Part shown: piece after piece, positions 14,769-20,739 of the stretch | How positions within the stretch are numbered: position 1 is the stretch's first letter | Layout of the letters: each line of letters begins with the position of its first letter | Notes under the pieces: generated by a model | Told to the model about the DNA's origin: nothing | What the model saw: the letters and a program-made list of their open reading frames with translations, nothing else | Database searches by the model: none | Source of the DNA: Rhodobiaceae bacterium UBA6963 | GTDB lineage: Bacteria; Pseudomonadota; Alphaproteobacteria; RS24 | DNA: 20,739 bases | Direction of reading: 5' to 3' | NCBI GenBank assembly: GCA_002450335.1 | Contig: DJZB01000053.1 | Coordinates: 18,681 to 39,419 of the forward strand | Made by a program: the position numbers and the translations under genes

Positions 14769-16077
14769 GTGCTAACTGTATATTTGCATTTTTGGCGATA
14801 GTGGCCCGGTACATATCGACGACTTCTTGGGCGCACCGCGACCAAGTAAATTTTTCTAAAATATGCTGGCGTCCTTTGATGGAAAGGGCTTCGCGCTTGG
14901 CCGGATTGTTCAGTAAATCTGCAATCGCTTCAGCAAGTGCTGGCGGGTTTGAATGCGGCACTATAATACCGGCGTCCCCGACCACTTCCGGCAATGACCC
15001 ACCATCAGTCGAGACGAGCGGCACACCGCAAGAAAGGGCTTCTCCCGCAGGAAAGCCGAAGCCTTCATAAACTGAAGGAGAGACTGCAATGGTAGCCTCT
15101 GCATACAGCTTTCTTATATCTTCTTCATCAAGGCCAGAGATGAATTGAACACGGTCACGTATGCCACGTTTTTCAAGCTCTTGCATGGTAGGTCCTTCAC
15201 GAAGGCTCCCCACAACCACCAACTCCAAGTCCGGAAACTCTATTAAAAGCTCCGCATAGGCGCGGATGAGATAAATCAGCCCTTTGAGCGGGACATCGGC
15301 GCTGGCCGTTGCCATTAAGCGATTTGACTTTCTTTTGACCTCCGGCATCGGACTGAAGGCTTCATGGTTAATGCCATGATGGATGCGTTGCATGCGTTCC
15401 ATCGGCACACCGAAATCTTTATGAACATCTCGCTTTGTGCTGTCAGAAACAACTATTAGGGGGTCAAGTTGGCGCGCCACACGGATTTGCATATTCAGAA
15501 AACTATACCAGCGCCATTTCAGAAGCTTTAGAAATGGTGATTTCGCATGCGTGATGTCGATATGACGATCTTTGGTAATGGGGTGGTGGATGGTGCCAAC
15601 TACCGGCAAACCCATATTGCGAACTTCAAGCATGCCATAACAAAGCGTCTGATTATCATGCATGATGTCGTAATCCGAAATCCGAGTTTTCATATAGTTT
15701 TTTAATCGTTCGCCGAAGGTATATGGTTCAGGGAAACCACCCCAATTATGAGACCACCATTCAAATAAATCGATACGATTGCTCATAATATCTCGATTGA
15801 GACAGGTGATAGGGTTGTCACGCGCATACATGTCTAGCGAGGGTAACTTAATCATGCCGACACGTGGGTCTAGATGTGGATAGGGTGGGCCCGAAATCAC
15901 ATCAACTTCATGTCCCAAATCCACAATGGCTTTTGAAATAAGGCTCATATAAATGCCCTGACCACCGGTGTGGGGATTACTTCTATAACTCGGGAGTAAA
16001 ATTTTTAGAGGTCTGTCACCATTGATTGCGGACATTAAATCTTTGGACGTACCATTAATGTTTGAAGGTGTTTTCAT
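14749..16077 (-). CDS. Glycosyltransferase family 4 (GT-B fold)
   Basis: 442 aa from the ATG at 16077. The N-terminal domain has the acceptor-site glycine loop HTGGQG (about residues 36-41). The donor domain has the retaining-GT motif Ex7E at E338 and E346, in EGFGFPAGE. VVSDSTKRDV, HHGIN and DVPLKGLIYL are further GT4 landmarks. It would transfer a sugar from a nucleotide donor with retention of configuration; substrate and product are unknown. The frame also stays open upstream to a GTG at 16149, 6 nt from the epoxide hydrolase stop, but those 24 residues look non-conserved; an ATG at 16035 is another option, and no start has a good Shine-Dalgarno. It overlaps the downstream methyltransferase by 20 nt. 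Confidence 0.9.
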   Translation of the reverse strand: MKTPSNINGTSKDLMSAINGDRPLKILLPSYRSNPHTGGQGIYMSLISKAIVDLGHEVDVISGPPYPHLDPRVGMIKLPSLDMYARDNPITCLNRDIMSNRIDLFEWWSHNWGGFPEPYTFGERLKNYMKTRISDYDIMHDNQTLCYGMLEVRNMGLPVVGTIHHPITKDRHIDITHAKSPFLKLLKWRWYSFLNMQIRVARQLDPLIVVSDSTKRDVHKDFGVPMERMQRIHHGINHEAFSPMPEVKRKSNRLMATASADVPLKGLIYLIRAYAELLIEFPDLELVVVGSLREGPTMQELEKRGIRDRVQFISGLDEEDIRKLYAEATIAVSPSVYEGFGFPAGEALSCGVPLVSTDGGSLPEVVGDAGIIVPHSNPPALAEAIADLLNNPAKREALSIKGRQHILEKFTWSRCAQEVVDMYRATIAKNANIQLAHADNSA

Positions 16078-16155
16078 GCAGGACGCCGGCTTTGTTTTCG
16101 TAAAAGATTGGATAAACGACAAGAATGGGTATGGCTGATTACTTACCACATTTTC

Positions 16156-17160
16156 TTATACAGGGAATCTTCTCTCTAGCCAGTCTTTCATGAAGTGAAA
16201 GAGTTCTTCCGGCTTTTCTGATTGTGTCCAGTGTCCGCAATTTTTAATGAGTTTGGTTTCCAAATCTGCAATATGCTTTGGCATGATATCTGCCATGGCT
16301 GGCGGAAGAACCGGGTCTTTCTCGGCGCAAATCATCAAACAAGGGATGTCAATTTTATCGGAGAAGTTTTCACTTAGTTCCCAGTTGCGTGTAAAATTCC
16401 GATACCAATTCACACCGCCACGAAACCCTGTCTTTGTGAAGGCCTCGATATAGGGCTGAAATTCTTGATCCGGCAAAAGCTGACTGCCGGGCCATAGCTT
16501 TTCATCAGTTTTCAAAATATTCAGCAATTCAAAATTCTTCCACATTTTTTGAGCTGTTTCATCGCCACTGAAGTTACTGCCTGTCGGTGAGCGATAAGAT
16601 GCAAGAAGAGTTTTGCGCGGATTTTCATCCAGTATTTTTTCAGCAATCCCGTATTTTTGAAATCTTACCAGATAAGAATCTTCTCCCCATATGGCTTTAA
16701 AAATTTCTATAGGATCTATTTCCTGACGCGGCATAAAAGGTGTGTTAATGCCAATGACAGCCTTAGTGCGATGAGGGTGATAAAATGGCATTTGCCAAAC
16801 AACAAATCCGCCCCAATCATGCCCGGTGAAAATTGCGTCTTCCACTTTAAGTGCATCCAGCAAGTGTGCCATGTCATCACATAAATGTTGCATGTCAAAT
16901 AAGGTTACGCCTGTGGCATCGCCCGGGTCACTCAATGGATTGCCGGTTGCACCAAACCCTCGTAAGTCCGGCGCTATTACATGATATCCCAAATCAGCAA
17001 GTGGGGCGATGATATGCCGCCAGCTATAGGCAATTTCGGGAAAGCCGTGACACAAAATAATTGTCGGGTGCGTCGGTGAAGGAGATCCGGCTTCAAACAC
17101 TGCCATGCGTAAATCCGGTAGGTCAACGAAACGAGGGGTAGTCCAGTTGATATTGGTCAT
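16156..17160 (-). CDS. Alpha/beta hydrolase, soluble epoxide hydrolase type
   Basis: 334 aa. The oxyanion motif HGFP is at 38-41. The nucleophile is Asp115 in GHDWGG, where a catalytic acid fits epoxide hydrolases or haloalkane dehalogenases rather than Ser esterases. Asp282 (AEKDPVLPP) and His310 (NCGHWT) complete the triad. Tyr170 in the lid (RFQKYG) and Tyr253 (NWYRN) are good candidates for the pair that polarises the epoxide, which favours epoxide hydrolase. The natural substrate is unknown; an epoxidised lipid or terpenoid would fit the neighbouring toroid protein. It is the first gene of the minus-strand GT4-methyltransferase-toroid run. A hairpin ends 8 nt before its ATG and leaves GGA as the Shine-Dalgarno. 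Confidence 0.87.
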   Translation of the reverse strand: MTNINWTTPRFVDLPDLRMAVFEAGSPSPTHPTIILCHGFPEIAYSWRHIIAPLADLGYHVIAPDLRGFGATGNPLSDPGDATGVTLFDMQHLCDDMAHLLDALKVEDAIFTGHDWGGFVVWQMPFYHPHRTKAVIGINTPFMPRQEIDPIEIFKAIWGEDSYLVRFQKYGIAEKILDENPRKTLLASYRSPTGSNFSGDETAQKMWKNFELLNILKTDEKLWPGSQLLPDQEFQPYIEAFTKTGFRGGVNWYRNFTRNWELSENFSDKIDIPCLMICAEKDPVLPPAMADIMPKHIADLETKLIKNCGHWTQSEKPEELFHFMKDWLERRFPV

Positions 17161-17168
17161 TTTGTATC

Positions 17169-17195
17169 CAAAGTAGTTTCAGAAACCCTACTTTG
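17169..17195 (-). promoter_or_regulatory. RNA hairpin directly upstream of the epoxide hydrolase gene
   Basis: CAAAGTAG (17169-17176) and CTACTTTG (17188-17195) are perfect inverted complements, and part of the loop (GTTT/AAAC) can pair as well, giving a long interrupted stem. In the minus-strand transcript it starts 21 nt after the stop of the 65-aa ORF and ends 8 nt before the ATG of the epoxide hydrolase. No T-run follows, so it is not a standard intrinsic terminator. It could be an attenuator, a processing site or a control of the adjacent Shine-Dalgarno. Confidence 0.55.
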
Positions 17196-17215
17196 AAATC
17201 AGCACATTGTGCAAG

Positions 17216-17413
17216 TCAGGGTTTAGAGGCTTTGAAGCTATCAAAGGGAATGACTTTTGCCGGAGATATTTGATATCTGTCTCGATGATTTGGGGCGCTG
17301 GTGGCTGGTTTAAAAATCACAATATTATCGGCACTCTCCCTACTGTCTTTCGCTAGAATATCCTTCGACAGCAATGCCTTCATTTTATGTGAAGGAATGT
17401 GAATACGCGTCAT
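17216..17413 (-). CDS. Small orphan protein of unknown function (65 aa)
   Basis: I do not recognise this protein. It is hydrophilic and without a signal peptide or membrane segment: a basic N-terminus (MTRIHIPSHKMK), then SKDILAKDSRES and a short beta-like ending NIVIF...RYQISPAKVIPFDSF. The start at 17413 is chosen over the ATG at 17431 because GAGGT (17421-17425) lies 7 nt upstream of it. A promoter overlapping a Fur-type palindrome precedes it. That setting recalls HemP and other small iron-regulated proteins, but the HemP C-terminal consensus (YRLRxTxxGKLILTK) is not convincingly present. It lies 55 nt upstream of the epoxide hydrolase gene on the same strand and may lead that operon. Coding status rests on the ribosome binding site, the promoter and the otherwise empty interval. 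Confidence 0.55.
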   Translation of the reverse strand: MTRIHIPSHKMKALLSKDILAKDSRESADNIVIFKPATSAPNHRDRYQISPAKVIPFDSFKASKP

Positions 17414-17420
17414 GCAAACC

Positions 17421-17425
17421 ACCTC
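17421..17425 (-). promoter_or_regulatory. Ribosome binding site of the 65-aa ORF
   Basis: GAGGT on the minus strand, 7 nt before the ATG at 17413. It is inside the longer reading frame that begins at 17431, so it supports the internal start. Confidence 0.55.
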
Positions 17426-17449
17426 AATCATAAATTACCTTAATGCTAT

Positions 17450-17464
17450 TAATAATCATTATCA
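17450..17464. promoter_or_regulatory. Fur-type operator candidate
   Basis: TAATAAT-C-ATTATCA is a 7-1-7 inverted repeat with one mismatch (position 17451; a perfect copy would begin TGATAAT). It matches the core TGATAATnATTATCA seen in Fur boxes. It starts 37 nt upstream of the chosen start of the 65-aa ORF and covers the predicted -10 element, an arrangement suited to repression. Some Alphaproteobacteria use Fur relatives (Mur) or Irr instead, so which regulator binds is open. Confidence 0.6.
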
Positions 17465-17485
17465 ATAAGGGATGACGGTCGTCAA
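17458..17485 (-). promoter_or_regulatory. Sigma-70 promoter upstream of the 65-aa ORF
   Basis: On the minus strand TTGACG (17485-17480) and GATAAT (17463-17458) are separated by 16 nt; each matches five of six consensus bases. The -10 hexamer lies inside the Fur-type palindrome. Transcription would run into the 65-aa ORF and possibly on to the epoxide hydrolase operon. Confidence 0.6.
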
Positions 17486-17536
17486 GGTTTAAAAGCGTCT
17501 ATTTTGTATTTTTAAAAGGGCAGTATTGTATTTCCC

Positions 17537-18574
17537 TCAATCCCATCCCCAGAGAGGTCTTGCCGGTAATACGATTTCTTCATGTGAATATTGAAGGCCA
17601 TTCACACGGTCTTTTTCCAACCAAATTGGGCCATCTAAGTCGACATAATCAGCTTGTAACCCAAGAAAATAAGCAGGCATCATTGACAATGAAGATGCAA
17701 CCATACAGCCAACCATCACTTTAAGGTTTTTCTCACGCGCTAGGTGAAGCATTTTAAGAGCTTCAGTAAGTCCGCCGGTTTTATCGAGTTTAATATTCAC
17801 ACAATCATAGCCCGGATTAAGATGAACCAGATCATTGCTGTCATGCACTGACTCGTCGGCACAAAAGGGTAGGTTAATATCTTTAAGAATTTCATCATTA
17901 TCAGCAGGCAGAGGCTGCTCAATCAGGTCGATATTAAAGGATTTGAGGGCATCAACATGTGAAATAATATCAAGCGGTTTCCAGCCCTCATTAACATCTA
18001 TGATGAGCGTAGCTTCTGGCACAGCATCACGAATGGCACTGAGCCTGCCAATATCGGCCGCAAAGCCGTCCGCGCCCCCCAGCTTGACTTTGACCAGTTG
18101 ATTTTTTTTAGAAGTGTTATGCATAAGCTGCTTCGCGGCTTGAGCCATTTTAGCAGGTGTATCCAAAGTCACTGTTACAGCCGACGGTAGCGGGCGCGGC
18201 TGTAAGCCAAGCCGGTGTGGTACAGTCAGGCCGCTTTGCTGACCTTCTAGATCCCAAAGGGCACAATCTATTGCATTTCTTGCAGCGCCTGGGTGCATTG
18301 CGGTTTGCAGGTCGTCGCGTGTAAAGGGGTGCTTCAACTTGTTTGAACGACCTTCAAGCATTGGTTTGATAGTTTCAATTTCAGCTGTGACACTTTCAAG
18401 TGTCTCGCCGTAGCGCGCATAAGGTACGCATTCACCTTGCCCTGTCCGCACCCCGTCATTTATTTCCACAACCACCACATCTGCCGTGTTTTTTTGACCG
18501 CGAGAAATGGTAAAGGGCTTGACGAGTCTGTGGCTTTCGGCGCGTATTTTAATTTTTCTAATCGTCTGGGTCAT
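17537..18574 (-). CDS. Dipeptide epimerase, L-Ala-D/L-Glu type (enolase superfamily)
   Basis: 345-aa member of the muconate-lactonising/dipeptide epimerase branch of the enolase superfamily. The acid-base lysines are K162 and K164 in VKVKLGG and K262 in NIKLDKTGG. The Mg2+ ligands are Asp193 (IDVNEGW), Glu219 (IEQPLP) and Asp240 (CADES). DLDGP at 312-316 is the motif that in L-Ala-D/L-Glu epimerases helps bind the dipeptide's amino group. These enzymes invert the Glu of L-Ala-D-Glu released from murein, so that peptidases can recycle it. Specificity for another dipeptide is possible. It is divergent from the ferredoxin gene across 120 bp; no murein-peptide permease or peptidase gene is next to it. 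Confidence 0.88.
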   Translation of the reverse strand: MTQTIRKIKIRAESHRLVKPFTISRGQKNTADVVVVEINDGVRTGQGECVPYARYGETLESVTAEIETIKPMLEGRSNKLKHPFTRDDLQTAMHPGAARNAIDCALWDLEGQQSGLTVPHRLGLQPRPLPSAVTVTLDTPAKMAQAAKQLMHNTSKKNQLVKVKLGGADGFAADIGRLSAIRDAVPEATLIIDVNEGWKPLDIISHVDALKSFNIDLIEQPLPADNDEILKDINLPFCADESVHDSNDLVHLNPGYDCVNIKLDKTGGLTEALKMLHLAREKNLKVMVGCMVASSLSMMPAYFLGLQADYVDLDGPIWLEKDRVNGLQYSHEEIVLPARPLWGWD

Positions 18575-18694
18575 AGTATTTCTATGCTAAGGGTGGATTG
18601 CCTGCTAGACGACCCCATATATTTATGATACAGCGTGAGCCGAATTTCCAAGAGATTGTATAACACTTTCTCTTCAGTATATGGGTATAAGCAT

Positions 18695-19015
18695 ATGGTG
18701 AAAATAACATTTGTTGAAAGTAACGGAACCGAACACTCTTGTGAGGGTGAAACCGGTATGACTTTGATGGAAGTTGCCATCAAAAATGATATCAAAGCCA
18801 TCAGTGCTGATTGTGGTGGTGCATGTGCTTGTGCTACTTGCCATGTTTATGTTCGTCAAGACTGGCAAGACAAAACAGGTCAGGCCAATGATTTGGAAGA
18901 AGATATGCTGGATTTTGCCGTTCATGTGAAGGACAACAGCCGGCTTTCTTGTCAGATTAAAGTGACGGATGAATTGGATGGTATTGTCGTTGATATGCCT
19001 GAGAACCAGTATTAA
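18695..19015 (+). CDS. [2Fe-2S] ferredoxin, adrenodoxin/ISC type
   Basis: 106-aa electron carrier. Cluster ligands C40, C46, C49 and C86 match Cx5Cx2Cx36C, with the typical CGGACACATCHVYV segment. Extra cysteines C16 and C44 are not ligands. Members of this type feed electrons to iron-sulphur cluster assembly, to P450s or to other oxygenases. The frame is open upstream to 18635, but the ATG at 18695 is chosen because the conserved domain starts directly after it (MVKITFVE) and the upstream 20 residues are unlike the family. A reductase able to reduce it is encoded 0.5 kb downstream. Its stop lies 3 nt from the stop of the convergent chorismate mutase gene. Confidence 0.93.
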   Translation: MVKITFVESNGTEHSCEGETGMTLMEVAIKNDIKAISADCGGACACATCHVYVRQDWQDKTGQANDLEEDMLDFAVHVKDNSRLSCQIKVTDELDGIVVDMPENQY

Positions 19016-19018
19016 GCC

Positions 19019-19330
19019 TCAGTCCTTTTTATCGTAAGCGTCATATTCGTAATCAATACTTAGTTCTATGATGTTTTTCCATATCGCCTCGGCCATATGC
19101 TCTGGATAGTTTGCCTCTCTGGCTTCCAGTTTAATCAGGGCAATAACTTCATCAATTCGTGCTTTATCTCGTACTTGATTTCGCTCCGGCTTCACCAATG
19201 CGGCTTGCTCAATTAAGTTAAGCCGCTTTTTAAGAAGTTGAAGAATGTCTTTATCAAGACTGTCGATATCTTCTCTGATTTTACCCATTTCAGGGCATGG
19301 TAGTGGGGCACGTGTATTATTTTCTGACAT
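19019..19330 (-). CDS. Chorismate mutase, AroQ type
   Basis: 103-aa single-domain, all-helical enzyme that turns chorismate into prephenate for phenylalanine and tyrosine synthesis. Against the E. coli AroQ domain the active-site basic residues are visible as R19 (GKIREDIDSLD), R36 (KKRLN), K47 (LVKP) and R58, with D55 in VRDKAR. The position that is Glu52 in E. coli appears to be Ile59 here, which may alter substrate binding or may be a local alignment shift. No prephenate dehydratase or dehydrogenase domain is attached. It converges tightly on the ferredoxin gene and is divergent from the reductase gene. A chorismate-binding helper in another pathway, such as salicylate-type lyases, is a less likely alternative. 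Confidence 0.85.
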   Translation of the reverse strand: MSENNTRAPLPCPEMGKIREDIDSLDKDILQLLKKRLNLIEQAALVKPERNQVRDKARIDEVIALIKLEAREANYPEHMAEAIWKNIIELSIDYEYDAYDKKD

Positions 19331-19393
19331 AGTTTCTTATATCCATTACAGGATTGAATTGAAAGTCTGAGCAATCATCATATATTTGATTTC

Positions 19394-19414
19394 ACAGGGA
19401 CAAAATGTCTCTGT
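19394..19414. promoter_or_regulatory. 9-3-9 inverted repeat between the chorismate mutase and reductase genes
   Basis: ACAGGGACA-AAA-TGTCTCTGT can pair over nine positions, with one G-T wobble at 19398/19410. It is 64 nt upstream of the chorismate mutase start and 113 nt upstream of the reductase start. No T-run follows on either strand, so a regulator-binding palindrome is more likely than a terminator. I know no regulator with this exact motif. Confidence 0.4.
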
Positions 19415-19464
19415 TAAAACAGCTTGTAATTAAAGAAAAGCACAATATAAACATATTTATACGT

Positions 19465-19480
19465 TAATTAAAATTAATTA
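19465..19480. promoter_or_regulatory. AT-rich palindrome upstream of the reductase gene
   Basis: TAATTAA-AA-TTAATTA is a perfect 7-2-7 inverted repeat, 47-62 nt upstream of the reductase ATG. In so AT-rich a stretch, chance is a serious alternative, but the position suits an operator. Confidence 0.25.
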
Positions 19481-19526
19481 CAATTTTTTAATGTACTTTA
19501 TATATTCCTCTTTGAAAGGTTAGGTT

Positions 19527-20573
19527 ATGTCCGAAATAATTAAAACAGATGCCGTCATTATCGGCGCCGGCCCTGTTGGTCTTTTTGCCATTTTTGAGCT
19601 TGGCCTGTTGGACATGAAGGCGCATCTCATTGATATTCTTGATAAGCCCGGTGGACAATGTGCCGAACTTTATCCTGAGAAGCCAATTTACGATATTCCC
19701 GGTATGCCTGAAGTTTCCGGTCAACAACTGACAGACCAATTGATGGAACAGGCCGCGCCATTTGACCCGACATTCCATTTTAACCGCATGGTGACAGGTC
19801 TTGAAAAAATTGATAATCAGACTTGGCGGGTAACAACAGACGAGAATGAAGTCTTTGAGGCCCCGGTTGTGGTCATTGCTGCAGGGGGAGGGAGCTTCCA
19901 GCCGAAAAAACCGCCTATTCCAGAAATTGACGTATATGAACAGTCTGATACGTCCAATGGTCTTGGCGTGCATTATGCTGTCCGGAAAATGGAAGCTTTT
20001 AAAGATCAAGATATTCTTATTTCCGGTGGTGGCGACAGCGCGTTGGACTGGGTGTTAAACCTCCAACCTATCGCTAAATCCATGACACTTGTTCATCGCC
20101 GTGATGTTTTCCGTGCAGCGCCAGATAGCGTAAATAAGATGCGCGCACTGGTAGATGAAGGAAAAGTTAACCTTCACATCGGTCAGATTACCGAACTTAT
20201 AGGTGAAAACGGTCAGCTCTCAGGGGCGCACCTAAAGCCTGCTGAAGGTGACCCGATTGAAATAAGGTGCACCAGCTTTCTGCCGTTTTTTGGTCTGACC
20301 ATGAAACTCGGCCCTATCTCTGATTGGGGGCTAAACCTCAATGAAAACCTTATTGAGGTAGATACGGAAAAATTTGCAACCGATCAGGACGGTATCTATG
20401 CCATTGGGGATATTAATACTTATCCAGGTAAGCTGAAGCTTATCTTGTCCGGTTTCCACGAAGCTGCTCTTATGGCTCATCATGCATTTAAACGAGTGCA
20501 TCCTGACCAAAAGCTTACCTTCCAGTACACTACCTCCAGTACCAGCCTGCAGAAAAAACTAGGGGTTAACTAA
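19527..20573 (+). CDS. Ferredoxin/flavodoxin-NADP+ reductase, thioredoxin-reductase-like type
   Basis: 348-aa FAD enzyme. The FAD motif GAGPVG is at 13-18. The NADP-binding motif GGGDSA is at 167-172, with HRR at 190-192 to hold the 2'-phosphate. The second FAD motif, GIYAIGDI, lies near the C-terminus. The CxxC redox pair of thioredoxin reductases is missing, which together with the C-terminal extension marks the ferredoxin-NADP+ reductase branch found in Bacillus, Chlorobium and some Alphaproteobacteria. It would reduce ferredoxin with NADPH, or run the other way. The start is supported by AAAGG about 9 nt upstream of the ATG. The nearby [2Fe-2S] ferredoxin is an obvious partner, though transcribed separately. 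Confidence 0.92.
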   Translation: MSEIIKTDAVIIGAGPVGLFAIFELGLLDMKAHLIDILDKPGGQCAELYPEKPIYDIPGMPEVSGQQLTDQLMEQAAPFDPTFHFNRMVTGLEKIDNQTWRVTTDENEVFEAPVVVIAAGGGSFQPKKPPIPEIDVYEQSDTSNGLGVHYAVRKMEAFKDQDILISGGGDSALDWVLNLQPIAKSMTLVHRRDVFRAAPDSVNKMRALVDEGKVNLHIGQITELIGENGQLSGAHLKPAEGDPIEIRCTSFLPFFGLTMKLGPISDWGLNLNENLIEVDTEKFATDQDGIYAIGDINTYPGKLKLILSGFHEAALMAHHAFKRVHPDQKLTFQYTTSSTSLQKKLGVN

Positions 20574-20739
20574 AGAGTTCAAAGTCGCAATTAACTCTGC
20601 TTTGCAACTTTGTCACATATCTGGATATCCGAAACTCATCTTCTGAATTATCTTTAGCTGAGTAGCTTTTTGGTATTTCCAATAAATAACAAATTGTGAC
20701 AGGTGACAATGGTAAAATTCAAACAATTTTAACAACCCA

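Noticed and set aside
16078..16149. GTG start at 16149 for the GT4 gene
   Set aside because: The extra 24 residues look non-conserved and the site has only a weak AAGA in front. It remains possible because it sits 6 nt after the upstream stop codon.
17216..17413. Naming the 65-aa ORF HemP
   Set aside because: The Fur-type promoter and small size fit, but the HemP C-terminal consensus with YRLR and KLILTK is not convincingly present.
18635..18694. ATG at 18635 for the ferredoxin
   Set aside because: The 20 residues it would add are unlike any ferredoxin N-terminus; the conserved domain begins at the ATG at 18695.
20575..20599. AGAGTT...AACTCT repeat after the reductase gene as terminator
   Set aside because: A 6-bp stem, a 13-nt loop and no T-run make it too weak to call.
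20656..20671. AGCT-GAGT-AGCT followed by T5
   Set aside because: A four-base stem is not enough for an intrinsic terminator and is common by chance.
20709..20732. ATG near the right edge as a new gene start
   Set aside because: The frame closes after seven codons.

Overview
The window is gene-dense chromosomal DNA from an alphaproteobacterium, probably a marine one with a compact, AT-leaning genome. The strongest clue is direct: the umuDC promoter carries GAAC-N7-GAAC (GTTC-N7-GTTC on the coding strand), the LexA/SOS operator form typical of Alphaproteobacteria. Short intergenic gaps, many 1-20 nt gene overlaps and convergent stop codons only 2-12 nt apart fit a compact genome. A SAR116-like or related marine lineage is my guess from general character only. 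I see no rRNA, tRNA, CRISPR array, insertion sequence or phage gene.

Layout. 1-547: 5' part of a Nudix hydrolase gene (minus strand) that leaves the window on the left. 621-2332: SOS-regulated umuD-umuC (minus), translationally coupled by ATGA. 2426-6855: a minus-strand run bioF-bioD-patatin-like lipase-2-hydroxyacid dehydrogenase-SixA-type phosphatase, with bioA divergent (6995-8299, plus). 8312-10328: periplasmic PCu(A)C copper chaperone, then the ATPase and permease of a ZnuBC-type zinc importer (minus), with no substrate-binding protein in view. 10402-10899: a short protein that looks like the N-terminal part of a GT-B glycosyltransferase with the catalytic half missing.

10,9-17,5 kb is the most unusual part: a GPH-family sugar transporter plus an O-methyltransferase-like protein (plus strand) converge on a minus-strand run of epoxide hydrolase, GT4 glycosyltransferase, type-11 methyltransferase and an alpha-toroid (prenyltransferase/terpene-cyclase-like) protein. 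A 65-aa orphan protein lies upstream of that run, behind a promoter whose -10 element sits inside a near-perfect Fur-type 7-1-7 palindrome, and a strong hairpin separates it from the epoxide hydrolase gene. The set looks like an uncharacterised glycan or glycolipid/terpenoid modification locus, possibly iron-responsive. No product can be named from the sequence.

17537-20573: L-Ala-D/L-Glu-type dipeptide epimerase (minus), adrenodoxin-type [2Fe-2S] ferredoxin (plus), AroQ chorismate mutase (minus) and a thioredoxin-reductase-like ferredoxin-NADP+ reductase (plus). The last could reduce the ferredoxin encoded 0.5 kb away. The final 166 nt hold no gene that I can support.
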